64,000 nucleotides of DNA from Streptomonospora nanhaiensis (GCF_013410565.1 NZ_JACCFO010000001.1:3534001-3598000), one strand, 5' to 3'; counted from the first letter of the stretch, positions 47,176 to 57,676 are shown. Made by a program: numbers and translations. The notes: generated from the letters alone by a model not told the origin.

Positions 47176-47200
47176 GGGGGCCGCCCGGCGCGCGGCCCCC
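47176..47200 (-). terminator. Hairpin terminator after acs
   Basis: GGGGGCCGC at 47176-47184 pairs with GCGGCCCCC at 47192-47200 (7-base loop), about 80 bases beyond the acs stop codon on the minus strand. Confidence 0.55.
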
Positions 47201-47277
47201 GGGCGGGGACCGGCGCGGGCGGCGGGGGCGCGCGGTGGGTGGGCGGTGGGTGGGCGGCCGCGGTCGCGGCGCCGCGC

Positions 47278-49257
<1,980 letters not shown>

Positions 49258-49411
49258 GGTTACGTCTCCTTACTGTCGAGCCTGTCTACGCCCACAGATC
49301 ATGGCGTGGCGTGTGGTGCACCCCACTTCATCAAGTGGAGACCGCAACTTACAAGGGGGCGCCTCCGAGGCTGTGCACCGCCCTTGGGTTACCGCCGCGT
49401 AGGGTTTGGGT

Positions 49412-50212
49412 GTGAACACCGCACCAGCCGATCCGCTGCAGCGCGTCGCCGGGCTTCCCGGTGTCGGCGAGGCCGTGGAGGAGACCCGTACCCTTGTCGA
49501 CCGGCTTCTGGGCCACCGCGTGCTGCGGCGGCGCAGTGCCGACGTCTCCATGGAGTCGGCGCTGCGCGGCGCCCGCGCCTCGGCGGTACTCGACGGCGCC
49601 GACGCCGGCCTTGAGGAGGTCCGCGCCGGGCGCGCCGAGGACCCTCGAGTGAAGGGCGCGCTGCGCGTGTCCGGGGAGCTGGGCCAGCTCGCCGAGACCT
49701 GGACCAAGGCGCCGCGGCAGGTGCTGGCCCGGCTGCACGCGCTGGCCGCCGCCGACGGCGCGCCCGCCGACGCGCTGGGGCGCCCCCGCGCCGACGGCGA
49801 ACCCGCGGCCGACCCGCTGGGGCTGGGGCCGGCGCCCCGGGCCGCGGAGGTGGCGGCGCGGATCGACGCGCTGGGCGCGGTGCTGGCCGCGCCGGCGTCG
49901 GTGCCGGCGCTGGTGGTGGGCGCGGTGGTGCACGGCGAACTGGTGTCGCTGCGCCCGTTCGGGTGGGGCGACGGGGTTGTGGCGCGGGCCGCCGAGCGGC
50001 TGACGCTGATCGCGCGCGGACTGGACCCGAAGTCGCTGGTGCCCTCGGAACTGGGGCACCTGGAGCTGCGGGAGGAGTACGCGGCGGCCCTGCGGGCCTA
50101 CGGGACCGCGACCCCGGAGGGGGTGGCGCGGTGGGTGGCGCACTGCTGCGCGGCGGTGGCGGCGGGGGCCCGCGACTCGCTGGCGACGTGCGAGGCGCTG
50201 AAGCGCGGCTGA
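49412..50212 (+). CDS. Fic-like conserved actinobacterial protein with degenerate Fic motif
   Basis: A 266-residue protein from GTG 49412 (TTG 49406 is an alternative). Mostly helical; residues about 168-195 read VVHGELVSLRPFGWGDGVVA followed by RAAERLTLIARGLDPKSL. This resembles the Fic motif HPFxxGNGRxxR with His to Arg and Asn to Asp changes, so it may be an inactive or altered AMP-transferase. The same protein sits beside acs in streptomycetes, often labelled oxidoreductase without evidence. It is divergent from acs, and just upstream of the tad region. Confidence 0.75.
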   Translation: MNTAPADPLQRVAGLPGVGEAVEETRTLVDRLLGHRVLRRRSADVSMESALRGARASAVLDGADAGLEEVRAGRAEDPRVKGALRVSGELGQLAETWTKAPRQVLARLHALAAADGAPADALGRPRADGEPAADPLGLGPAPRAAEVAARIDALGAVLAAPASVPALVVGAVVHGELVSLRPFGWGDGVVARAAERLTLIARGLDPKSLVPSELGHLELREEYAAALRAYGTATPEGVARWVAHCCAAVAAGARDSLATCEALKRG

Positions 50213-50301
50213 GGGGTCGGGCGTCAATCTCGATCGGATTACAGTTGCCCGTGGAAAAAAGCGGCATTTGCCCGGTTTATGGTAATTCTCCAAACAGCGA
50301 A

Positions 50302-50342
50302 CGACGCTCCGCGCGACCCGAGAGATCGGCGCCGGAGCGTCG
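50302..50342 (+). terminator. Hairpin after the Fic-like gene
   Basis: CGACGCTCCG at 50302-50311 pairs with CGGAGCGTCG at 50333-50342. It is 90 bases after the Fic-like stop codon; no T-run. Confidence 0.5.
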
Positions 50343-50383
50343 CCGCTGATACGTCGGACCGGGCTATCATGCGTGCTGCTCTT

Positions 50384-50479
50384 CTAGTCCGACCAGGTGT
50401 CGGGCCTGGCCTGGACGGGCCTCTCAACGGCTAAGTGACGCGTGGGTACCCGGCCGGCGTATCCGGTGGCCTGTGCCAC
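50384..50479 (-). CDS. Candidate 31-residue small protein
   Basis: From GTG 50479 the minus strand encodes 31 residues (VAQATGYAGRVPTRHLAVER then PVQARPDTWSD). A GAAAGGA Shine-Dalgarno lies eight bases upstream. It is clean of rare codons and ends TAG at 50384. No family is recognised. Support is only the RBS and its position in an otherwise gene-free region. Confidence 0.35.
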   Translation of the reverse strand: MAQATGYAGRVPTRHLAVERPVQARPDTWSD

Positions 50480-50804
50480 CTTGTGGTTCCTTTCTACGCC
50501 GGGGGGACCGCTGTGAAAAGCCCCCCAAGGTCAAAGTTTCCCACCGAGAACACAAATGGGCGTGGTAGCGTCCGGTGCTAGACCTAATATCCAGGTACGG
50601 GCGCCCCGTCCGCTTCCTCCGCAACAGCGCCGCGGCCCGGCCGCGGCACGAGCGGTCCGGATTCCGCTTTCCCGGCACCTGGTGCGGATCCCCGGCTTGT
50701 GTGACGATGTGCTCGGCGACGGCGCCGCCGTCAGCCGTGAGCACCGCCCCATCCAGTCTTATCCGGAGGCGGGCCGGCTCTACCCCCCCAGACCCGGACC
50801 GCCC

Positions 50805-50838
50805 GACGGCCCCCGCTCTCCCCCCGGCGGGGGCCGTC
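50805..50838 (+). terminator. Strong hairpin with T-run inside a gene-free region
   Basis: GACGGCCCCCGC at 50805-50816 pairs with GCGGGGGCCGTC at 50827-50838, followed by GCTGTTTT. The T-run fits plus-strand termination, yet no plus-strand gene is seen directly upstream. Confidence 0.65.
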
Positions 50839-51188
50839 GCTGTTTTCCGGTCTTTTGCGAGGGATGGCCGAGTTGCGGCGGCCGCGCGCGCCTCCGGCTT
50901 CCCCGAGCACGCGAAGCCCCTCGCCGGCCGGTCGAACACCGACCACGGACCCCCGCCGCCGCGCGCGTCCGAGCCGACCGACCAACGCAGCGGGCACAGC
51001 GGGCACAAGTGAGCGCAGGGGGCACAGACCGGCGGACGCGGCGAGCACGGCACGACCGCGCGCCGGTACGCGGCCGGGCCGAGCCGGGCCCCCACACCAG
51101 GGAGCACGGCGCGGCGAGCACGGCGCGACCGCGCGCCGGCGCGGTCGGCTTCGGCCCGGGAGGCCACCTGCCCGCGCGGTCAGGTGAT

Positions 51189-51232
51189 GCCGGGTACCGG
51201 TGGGGACGACACAGCGCCCATCGGTACCCGGC
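51189..51232 (+). terminator. Strong hairpin in a gene-free region
   Basis: GCCGGGTACCG at 51189-51199 pairs perfectly with CGGTACCCGGC at 51222-51232, followed by ACTGTCCTTTT. Probably a plus-strand terminator. Confidence 0.6.
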
Positions 51233-51397
51233 ACTGTCCTTTTCCTCCCCGCCGCGGCGTCCGTCCCTCCGCCCGCGGCGTCCGTCGCGCGCCCACTGCG
51301 GTGACCGACGGAGGCGGGCCTTTTTCCTTGACGTCCGAGCACGTCACGCGGCATGCGTACAGGGCCGGGGCGAGGCCTTGTGCCTCGACGGGACAAG

Positions 51398-51417
51398 TTA
51401 TCCACAACCTGGGGATT
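51398..51417 (+). promoter_or_regulatory. tad-operon motif (TTATCCACAnCCnGnGGATT), pilin operon copy
   Basis: TTATCCACAACCTGGGGATT lies 91 bases before the pilin-like start codon. The core ATCCAC-N5-GGGGAT is a near-palindrome. The same motif stands upstream of ssd (57677-57696), in the same orientation relative to its operon. Confidence 0.6.
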
Positions 51418-51507
51418 GCGTTTTCGCCACCGGACCCGCCGCACGCACGCTGGGTGCAGGGCGCGGGCCGCAGGGGCCGCGCGTCGTTTCGGAACCTGGA
51501 GGCAGCC

Positions 51508-51828
51508 ATGTCCCCGTCCCCTCTCCCTCTTCGTCCGCGCGGGCCGCGCGCCCGGCCCGTGTCCGCGCCCCGGTGTCATCGCGCGCGGGCGGGGCGGCCG
51601 CCCGGTGCCGGGGCGGCGCCGGGCGGCCGCCGCACTCGGCCTGGCCGCCCTCTCACCGGGCCGCCACCCACCGGCCTTCGCGAACGCGGCATGTCCACAG
51701 CGGAGTACGCGGTGGGCACGGTCACGGCGTGCGCGTTCGCGGCTGTGCTGTTCGCCGTCCTGAACAGCGCCGAGGTCCGCGACACCCTGCTGGGGATCGT
51801 CACCGATGCGCTGCGGTCCGGGGGCTGA
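51508..51828 (+). CDS. DUF4244 Flp-pilin-like protein
   Basis: A 106-residue protein from ATG 51508 (TGGAGG upstream). After a basic Pro/Arg-rich leader of about 60 residues comes RGMSTAEYAVGTVTACAFAA then VLFAVLNSAEVRDTLL, the prepilin-like hydrophobic segment of DUF4244 proteins, whose Glu (in TAEYAVG) matches Glu5 of type IV-like pilins. It should be the pilus subunit of the Flp/Tad apparatus. The next gene overlaps its end by 23 bases. Confidence 0.85.
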   Translation: MSPSPLPLRPRGPRARPVSAPRCHRARAGRPPGAGAAPGGRRTRPGRPLTGPPPTGLRERGMSTAEYAVGTVTACAFAAVLFAVLNSAEVRDTLLGIVTDALRSGG

Positions 51829-52198
51829 CCGGGGCTCCGCCACGGCCGAGATCGCGGTCGCGCTGCCGAGCCTGGTGCTGGTGCTGGGCCTTGCCGTCGC
51901 GACCGTCCACGCCGCCGGAGCCTACATCGCCTGCGTCGACGCCGCCCGCGTCGGCGCGCGGGCCCTCGCACGCGGCGATCCCGCCGAGGCCGCGCACGCC
52001 CTGGCGGCCGAATCCGCGCCCGAATCCGCCGACATCTCCCTCACCGCCGACTCCGGGTTCGCCCGCGTCCGCGTCGCGGCGCGCGTGCCGCTCGGACCGT
52101 GGGACGACCTCGCGGTCCCGGTTATCGCGCGCGCCGCCACACCGTTGGAGGGCGAACCGGGTGCCGCACCGCCGGCCGCCGCGCTCCCCCACGACTGA
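51806..52198 (+). CDS. TadE-like pseudopilin
   Basis: A 130-residue protein starting at ATG 51806 inside the pilin-like gene. It has RGSATAEIAVALPSLVLVLG, the class III pilin-like hydrophobic helix with the Glu of TadE proteins, then a soluble domain. TadE proteins are minor pseudopilins of the Flp pilus assembly system. It is translationally overlapped with DUF4244. Confidence 0.83.
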   Translation: MRCGPGADRGSATAEIAVALPSLVLVLGLAVATVHAAGAYIACVDAARVGARALARGDPAEAAHALAAESAPESADISLTADSGFARVRVAARVPLGPWDDLAVPVIARAATPLEGEPGAAPPAAALPHD

Positions 52199-52269
52199 CC
52201 CGCGGCAGCCGCGCCGTGGCGGTGTCTTCCCTGAATCCGCATCCGAAGTGCACCAGAAGGAGCCGACCC

Positions 52270-52695
52270 GTGCCCCCGGCCACCATTTCGCCGCCCCGGA
52301 CACCGCACCCCCTCAGCGCTGCCGCCCGCCCCGCCGATCCCGAACGGGGGTCCGGCACCGTCTGGGTGCTGACCCTGTGCGCCCTGGTGTGGTCCACAGC
52401 GCTGACGGTCGTCCTTGTGGCGGGGGTGCGGGCCGACCACCACCGCGCCGCCTCGGCGGCCGACCTCGCGGCGCTCGCCGGGGCCGAGCACGCCGCCCTG
52501 GGCCGCGAACCCGCCTGCGCGGCGGCGCGCGCGGCCGCCGAGGCCAACGGCGCCGCCCTCACGGGCTGCGACCTCGCCGCCGACCTCAGTCTGCGGGTGA
52601 CCGTGCGGGTCCCCGCCCGGTCGGTGCGCGGCACGGTCACCGCCCAGTCCCGCGCGGGCCCGCACGGCTCACCGGCGGTCTTCGGCCACCGGTGA
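52270..52695 (+). CDS. Rv3654c-type TadE-like pseudopilin
   Basis: A 141-residue protein from GTG 52270 (AAGGAG upstream). RGSGTVWVLTLCALVWSTAL is the hallmark helix of Rv3654c-type TadE-like proteins, followed by VAGVRADHHRAASAADLAAL. It completes the plus-strand structural half of the tad locus and converges on TadC. Confidence 0.83.
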   Translation: MPPATISPPRTPHPLSAAARPADPERGSGTVWVLTLCALVWSTALTVVLVAGVRADHHRAASAADLAALAGAEHAALGREPACAAARAAAEANGAALTGCDLAADLSLRVTVRVPARSVRGTVTAQSRAGPHGSPAVFGHR

Positions 52696-53074
52696 ACCCC
52701 TGGCCTCCGGCAGCGATGCGCCCACCCGCCCTTTCCTTCCGTGCGGCAGCCCTTGCCGCCATGGCCCTGCGGACACCCGCCTCGGACGACACCCCGTCCG
52801 CCCTGGGGAGGCCTCCGAGGGCCGGCGCGGCTTGTGTCTGGGGCCGGAGCCCTGTTCCCAAGCGCCGGCGCCGGCGGCGTGGGTGCGGGCGTGCACGGCG
52901 GTGGAGTGGATGCCGCCCAGCCGGTGGATGCGGCCCACCGCATCAGCGCGCGTGGGGCGTGGGGCCGGGCGGCTTCGAAGGCGCTTCGGCGGCCCAGCGG
53001 CGATGGCGGTCGTCGACGCTTCACCCGGGGTCCCTGGCGTTGGGGCGGTCGCCAGTCATGGAGAACCCGGGTCA
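52696..53074. other. Convergent intergenic region, nothing recognised
   Basis: About 380 bases between the Rv3654c-like gene and TadC stop codons. The frames through it give only low-complexity Arg/Pro/Ala. No terminator stands out. Confidence 0.4.
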
Positions 53075-53821
53075 TTAAGTACCCAGGCCGGTCAGCAGAC
53101 CGGCGGCCAGGGGAACCACGCCGATCAGCACGAACGCGGGCAGGAAGCACAGCCCCAGCGGGATCACCGCCAGCACGCCGAGCCGCTGGGTGCTCGCCTG
53201 GGCGCGGCTGCGGAGGGCGGCGCGGATCTCGGCGGCCTGGCGCTCCAGGATGTCGGCCACCGGCGCGCCGGTGCGGGCGGCGCGGGCGAGCGCCCGGCCC
53301 ACCGTCGCGAACTCCGGTGGGTGCGCGGTGCCGCCCCAGGCGGCTCCCGGCTCGGCGCCCAGGCGCACCTGCTCGGCCACCTGGCCGAACGCCCGCCCCG
53401 CCGGGCCATCGCCGACCGCGTCGGCCACGGCCGCGAGCACGTCGGCCATGGTGCCGCCCGCCCGCAGCCCGGCCACCAGCAGGTCGACGGCGATCGGCAG
53501 CCCCGCCACCGAGCGTGCGGCGCCGCCGGCCGCGCCGTCGCCGCGCGCCAGGCGCCACCGCAGCGCCGCGCCGATCGGCAGCCCCGCCACCACGGCGCTC
53601 AGCGGACCCACCACGACGAGCAGCGTCAACGCGGGCACCGCCGGCACGCCCCACAGCAGGACCGCGCGCCGCAGCCGCGCACCGCCGCGCCGGCGCCGGG
53701 GCGGGGTCCGTGGCGGCAGCAGCGCGCGCACGCGCCGCCGCGCCCAGGGCCGCGCCGAGCCGGTGAGCAGCGTGGCCGCGGCCGTGCCCAGGACGACCAC
53801 GGCGAGCTCCGGCCAGGTCAT
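53075..53821 (-). CDS. Type II/IV pilus assembly membrane protein TadC-like (T2SSF)
   Basis: A 248-residue membrane protein from ATG 53821. Two N-terminal helices, the T2SSF cytoplasmic domain (AVDLLVAGLRAGGTMADVLA ... LARAARTGAPVADILERQAA) and two C-terminal helices (LGVLAVIPLGLCFLPAFVLI). It should form the platform of the Flp pilus with TadB. It follows the TadB-like gene by 20 bases. Confidence 0.87.
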   Translation of the reverse strand: MTWPELAVVVLGTAAATLLTGSARPWARRRVRALLPPRTPPRRRRGGARLRRAVLLWGVPAVPALTLLVVVGPLSAVVAGLPIGAALRWRLARGDGAAGGAARSVAGLPIAVDLLVAGLRAGGTMADVLAAVADAVGDGPAGRAFGQVAEQVRLGAEPGAAWGGTAHPPEFATVGRALARAARTGAPVADILERQAAEIRAALRSRAQASTQRLGVLAVIPLGLCFLPAFVLIGVVPLAAGLLTGLGT

Positions 53822-53841
53822 GGGGTGCTCACTCCGCTCCC

Positions 53842-54642
53842 TCACTCCGTTCCGTAGGTGGCGGCCAGGACTCCCCGCACCATGCGCCGGGTCCACAGCA
53901 GGCCGGCGGTGTCGAGCAGGAGGCCGGCGGCCAGGCAGACCAGCCCGGCGGGGGTGGTGAACAGGAAGGCGAGCGGCGCCCCGCCCAGCGCACCCGCCAT
54001 GGCCAGACCCAGGACGGGCAGCGCGCTGAGCATGGCGGCGGTGGCGCGCGGCCCGGCGAGCTGGGCGTTCAGTTCGCGGCGGCGGGCGTCCTCGTCGGCG
54101 AGGGCGTCGGCCAGGCGGTCGACCACGTCCGCCAGTCCGGCGCCGGTCGCGGCGGCCACCCGCCAGCAGGCGGCGAGGTAGGCCAGCCCGCCCGCGCCGC
54201 GCAGGGCGGCGAGGCCGCGCAGCGGTGCGGCGAGGTCCTGCCCGGTGCGCGCGGCGGCGCCCAACGGCGCGAAGTCGGCGCGCACGCCGGGTTCGAGTTC
54301 GGTGACGGCGGAGTCCACAGCGGCGTTGGGGTCCCGTCCGGCACGCAACTCGGCCGCGAGCACCCGGCACAGCTCCACCACCGCCCGCCGCCGCACGGCG
54401 GCGACGCGGCCGAGCCGGTCGTCGACCGCGCCGCGCAGCCGCGCTGCGACCGCGGCCAGGCCGGATCGGCCGGTCGCCCCCGGCGGCGGGCGCCGTATCG
54501 GCTCCGCCATCAGCCCTCGGACCCGGACCGCGCCCACGCCCGGCACCAGCGCCACCAGCACACCCAGCAGCGCACCGGCGCCCAGGAGCCAGCCGCCCGC
54601 CCCGCCCATGGCGTGGAGGAGTTCCCGCAGGCTCTCGGTCAT
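53842..54642 (-). CDS. Pilus assembly membrane protein TadB-like (T2SSF)
   Basis: A 266-residue membrane protein from ATG 54642. The T2SSF core is ELCRVLAAELRAGRDPNAAV ... YLAACWRVAAATGAGLADVV, with two C-terminal helices. It works with TadC in the inner platform, linked to the TadA ATPase. The open frame extends upstream to 54786, but that sequence is intergenic in character. Confidence 0.86.
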   Translation of the reverse strand: MTESLRELLHAMGGAGGWLLGAGALLGVLVALVPGVGAVRVRGLMAEPIRRPPPGATGRSGLAAVAARLRGAVDDRLGRVAAVRRRAVVELCRVLAAELRAGRDPNAAVDSAVTELEPGVRADFAPLGAAARTGQDLAAPLRGLAALRGAGGLAYLAACWRVAAATGAGLADVVDRLADALADEDARRRELNAQLAGPRATAAMLSALPVLGLAMAGALGGAPLAFLFTTPAGLVCLAAGLLLDTAGLLWTRRMVRGVLAATYGTE

Positions 54643-54887
54643 CCGTACCCCTTGTCGACGTGTGCGTTTATCCGTTTGTCCGTTTGTCCGCGTCAGGTGA
54701 TGAGGTGGTGCCTCAGCTCGGTACCGTCCGACCGGGTGCACCGCCCGAAGACGCCCCGGCGTCGTCCGGGGTGACCCCGGGCGCATGGCTTGTCTCCCGC
54801 CCCGGCCCCCGCCCCGGCCGCCTCGGTGGGCCCGGGCCGCGCGCCGTGCGTGTGCGTTCCGTGCGCGGCGCTCGTCCGCGGAGGAGG
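54643..54887. other. Spacer between tadA and tadB
   Basis: About 245 bases with a T/G-rich patch (TCCGTTTGTCCGTTTGTCCG, near 54670) that is a short tandem repeat. No gene is seen. Confidence 0.4.
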
Positions 54888-56327
54888 TCAGAGGGGAGGG
54901 TGGTCCGGCGACAGCCAGTGCGCGCCGATCCGGGCGGTGAGGGCGGGCAGGGCCTCGTGTTCGCGGAGTTCGCCGAACGGGCCGAACCCGACGGCCGGGA
55001 GCGCGTGCACGAGTCCGGCGGTGTCGCGGGTCAGGACGCGGACCTCGGCGACGCGGCGGGCACCCTCGGGGGTCCGGACCAGGTGCACGACGAGCGCGCG
55101 GGTGGCCGCGAGTTGGCTGTGGACGGCCTCGCGGGTGAGCCCGGCGGCGCAGGCCAGGGCCTCGATGCGGGCGGGCACGTCGGCGGCGGCGTTGGCGTGC
55201 AGGGTGCCGCCGCCGCCCTCATGGCCGGTGTTCAGGGCCGCCAGCAGATCGACGACCTCGGGCCCGCGGACCTCGCCGACCACGAGGCGGTCGGGGCGCA
55301 TGCGCAGGGCCTGGCGGACGAGGTCGCGGATGCTTACCTCGCCCGTGCCCTCGATGTTGGGCGGGCGCGCCTGGAGGCGGACCACGTGCGGATGCTCGGG
55401 GCGGAGTTCGGCGGAGTCCTCGACCAGCACCAGGCGTTCGTCGGGCGAGGCAAGCGACAGCAGGCTCGACAGGAGCGTGGTCTTGCCGGTGCCGGTGCCC
55501 CCGGAGACCAGGAGGGCGGCGCGGGCGGTGACGACCGCGCGCAGCAGCCGCGCGCCGGACTCGGGCGCGGTGCCGGAGGCCACGAGTTCGCGGAGGCTGA
55601 ACGCGGTCCGGCGCGGCAGGCGGAGGGAGAGGCACGCGCCCTCGGGCGCGATCGGCGGAAGCACGGCGTGCAGCCGCGCTCCGCCGGGCAGCCGCGCGTC
55701 GACCCAGGGAGCCGCCGTGTCGAGCCGGCGGCCCGCCTGGGCGGCCAGCCGCTGGGCCAGGCGGCGCACGGAGTCGTGGTCGGGGAATCGGATGCCGGGA
55801 GCGGGACGCAGCCCGGCGCCGTCATCGATCCACACCTCGGCGGGGCCGTTGACGAGGATGTCGGTGATTCCGGGATCGCTCAGCAGCGGATCGAGCGGAC
55901 CGGCTCCGGCGATGTCGGCGCGCAGCAGACGGACGACCGACAGCACCTCGGCGTCGCCGAGGGTGCGGCCCTCGGCGCGCACGGCCGCCGCCACCTGCGC
56001 CGGGGTGGGGTCGCGGCCGTCGCGCGCCAGGCGGGTGCGCACGGCCGCCACCAGGTCGGGCGGCGGTGCCGCCGCCTCCGCCACAGGGCCGGACGCGGTC
56101 GCGGCGCCGGGCTCGGCCGCACGGCCGCCGCCCACGCGCGGCGTCTCCACCCCACGGTGGTGCTGCCGTGCCCGGTGACGGGGCGCCACGGCGGCCGCGG
56201 TCCCGTGCGGGGGCGGGGGCGCGGGAGCGCGCGGGGGCGAGGACGCCGGCGCAGGAGCGGGCGCGGGCGCAGCGGGCGCGGGGGCGGGCCGGGGTGAAGG
56301 GGTCCACGGAAACCGCGGGATGGTCAT
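54888..56327 (-). CDS. TadA/CpaF-type pilus assembly ATPase
   Basis: A 479-residue secretion ATPase. The first 90 residues are Pro/Ala-rich and disordered. Then comes the N-domain (SDPGITDILVNGPAEVWIDD) and the catalytic core: Walker A SGGTGTGKTTLLSSLL, Asp box LVLVEDSAELRPEHPHVVRL, Walker B variant MRPDRLVVGEVRGPE and His box GTLHANAAAD. It powers pilus subunit assembly in the Flp/Tad system. The ATG overlaps the stop of a 60-residue ORF (ATGA). Confidence 0.92.
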   Translation of the reverse strand: MTIPRFPWTPSPRPAPAPAAPAPAPAPASSPPRAPAPPPPHGTAAAVAPRHRARQHHRGVETPRVGGGRAAEPGAATASGPVAEAAAPPPDLVAAVRTRLARDGRDPTPAQVAAAVRAEGRTLGDAEVLSVVRLLRADIAGAGPLDPLLSDPGITDILVNGPAEVWIDDGAGLRPAPGIRFPDHDSVRRLAQRLAAQAGRRLDTAAPWVDARLPGGARLHAVLPPIAPEGACLSLRLPRRTAFSLRELVASGTAPESGARLLRAVVTARAALLVSGGTGTGKTTLLSSLLSLASPDERLVLVEDSAELRPEHPHVVRLQARPPNIEGTGEVSIRDLVRQALRMRPDRLVVGEVRGPEVVDLLAALNTGHEGGGGTLHANAAADVPARIEALACAAGLTREAVHSQLAATRALVVHLVRTPEGARRVAEVRVLTRDTAGLVHALPAVGFGPFGELREHEALPALTARIGAHWLSPDHPPL

Positions 56328-56506
56328 GCGGGCTCCTTGCTCAACGGAGGGGGATGACACCGGCACCGTGCGGCGACCGGCACCGGTGGTGGGAGTTCTG
56401 CGGGTGCCGCACCGGCACGCGGCACCGGCCGGGCACGGGAGCGCGGCCAAGCGGCCGCGGTCCCGGTCCCGGGACCGGGGATCCACGGAGAAGGCAAGAC
56501 GGTCAT
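56324..56506 (-). CDS. 60-residue Pro/Arg-rich ORF between ssd and tadA, coupled on both sides
   Basis: Starting at ATG 56506 it overlaps the ssd stop (ATGA) and ends in ATGA with the tadA start. Its beginning MTVLPSPWIPGPGTGTAAAW resembles the TadA start MTIPRFPWTPSPRPAPAPAA. It may be a duplicated tadA 5' end or a small partner protein. It is Pro/Arg/Ala-rich with no fold visible. Confidence 0.45.
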   Translation of the reverse strand: MTVLPSPWIPGPGTGTAAAWPRSRARPVPRAGAAPAELPPPVPVAARCRCHPPPLSKEPA

Positions 56507-57612
56507 GGTGCCTCCGTGGCGAAGGGTCCGGGGGCCGATGCCGCTGCCGGGGTGGTGCGCAGGAGGTCGGCGACGACGCGGTCGGCGAAGGCGGCCAGGG
56601 GTGAGGAGCGGTGCTGGGCGGGGGGAAGGCCGAGGCGGAGGGTGCGGGCGAGTTCGCGGTCGGGCGGTACGCGCCCGGCGAGCGGCAGGCTGAGCGCATC
56701 GGTGACGTCGGAGGCGGAGAGGTCGGCGGCGCCGCTGCCGATGACGACCCGGGCATTGGCGGCGGTCGCGCGCAGGCGCGGCAGAAGGCGGTTGGCGGCG
56801 ATGACGCCGGGCAGGTCGGCGGTGACGACGAGCAGCGCGAGGGTGGTGCGGCGCAGGACGTCCTCGGCTGCGGGACCGAGGCCGCGCGGGAGGTCGGCGA
56901 CCACGAGGTCGGCGCCTCGGGCGGCGCAGGAGACCACGGCCCGCACGGCGGCCGACGGCACCGGATCGGCGGGCCCGCGCTCCCACGTGACGAGCGTGAT
57001 CCCGTGGACGCGGGGCAGCGCGGCGCGCAGGGCCGTCCAGTTCAGCCGGCCCTCCCGCCCGACGAGGTCGCCCCAGCGGGCGCCGTCGGCGTGTTCGGCG
57101 CCCAGGAGGAGATCGAGACCGCAGCCGAGGGGATCGGTGTCGACCAGTGCGGAGTCGAGGTCGGCCCGCCGTCCGGCCAGGGCCAGCGCCACAGCGAGCA
57201 CGCTCGCGCCGGCTCCGCCGCGCCCGCCGACCACGGAGACGACGCGGCCGCGCCCGGGCCTGGCGTGCGCGGAGTCGGCGAGCACCCCCGAAAGACGGGA
57301 CTCGTCGTCGGGCAGACGCAGCACGGACTCGGCGCCCAGCCGCAGCGCGGCCTCCCACACGGCGGTGTCGGCACCGCCGAGCACGGCGACCACCACGTGC
57401 GGGCGCGGGCGCAACCCGAGGTCGCAGGCGGCCTGGAGAAGGTCGGCGCCGACCACCACGGCCGGAGCCCGCGCCCACTCTGCGGCGGCGTGCGCGGGAT
57501 GATGGGCGACGGTGGCCTCGACACCCGCGGCGGCGGCCAGCCGCAGGAGGTCGTCGAGGAGTTCGGCGTGGTCGGTGACGAACAGCGGACGCGCGGGGGC
57601 GGTGGTGTCCAT
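56503..57612 (-). CDS. ssd: Ssd/TadZ-like MinD-family ATPase-like protein
   Basis: A 369-residue protein of the septum-site-determining (Ssd/CpaE) type. An N-terminal receiver-like domain (FVTDHAELLDDLLRLAAAAG) is followed by a MinD-like domain with the deviant P-loop VVGGRGGAGASVLAVALALA, in which the usual catalytic Lys of GKS is Ala. ALVDTDPLGCGLDLLLGAEH and LVVADLPRGLGP are typical. It should position the Tad machinery and may affect septation. First gene of the minus-strand tad operon; the tad motif lies 65 bases upstream. Confidence 0.87.
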   Translation of the reverse strand: MDTTAPARPLFVTDHAELLDDLLRLAAAAGVEATVAHHPAHAAAEWARAPAVVVGADLLQAACDLGLRPRPHVVVAVLGGADTAVWEAALRLGAESVLRLPDDESRLSGVLADSAHARPGRGRVVSVVGGRGGAGASVLAVALALAGRRADLDSALVDTDPLGCGLDLLLGAEHADGARWGDLVGREGRLNWTALRAALPRVHGITLVTWERGPADPVPSAAVRAVVSCAARGADLVVADLPRGLGPAAEDVLRRTTLALLVVTADLPGVIAANRLLPRLRATAANARVVIGSGAADLSASDVTDALSLPLAGRVPPDRELARTLRLGLPPAQHRSSPLAAFADRVVADLLRTTPAAASAPGPFATEAP

Positions 57613-57676
57613 GCGGACCTCCTGGCTTGGTGGACTCACTCCACCGTCGCCGCGCGGACCCCGGCCCCGAAAGTCG

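Larger units (their letters stand above)
50213..51507. other. 1.3-kb region without a normal gene, with several hairpins and one small candidate ORF
   Basis: Between the Fic-like gene and the pilin operon I see no normal-size gene. The long frames here are arginine/proline-rich shadows. It does contain three strong hairpins (50302-50342, 50805-50838, 51189-51232), a small minus-strand ORF (50384-50479) and the tad-operon motif (51398-51417). It could hold one or more non-coding RNAs. Confidence 0.55.

Noticed and set aside
50400-50520. Possible riboswitch in the leader-like GC-rich sequence
   Set aside because: I could not match conserved cores of cobalamin, ydaO or other known riboswitches.
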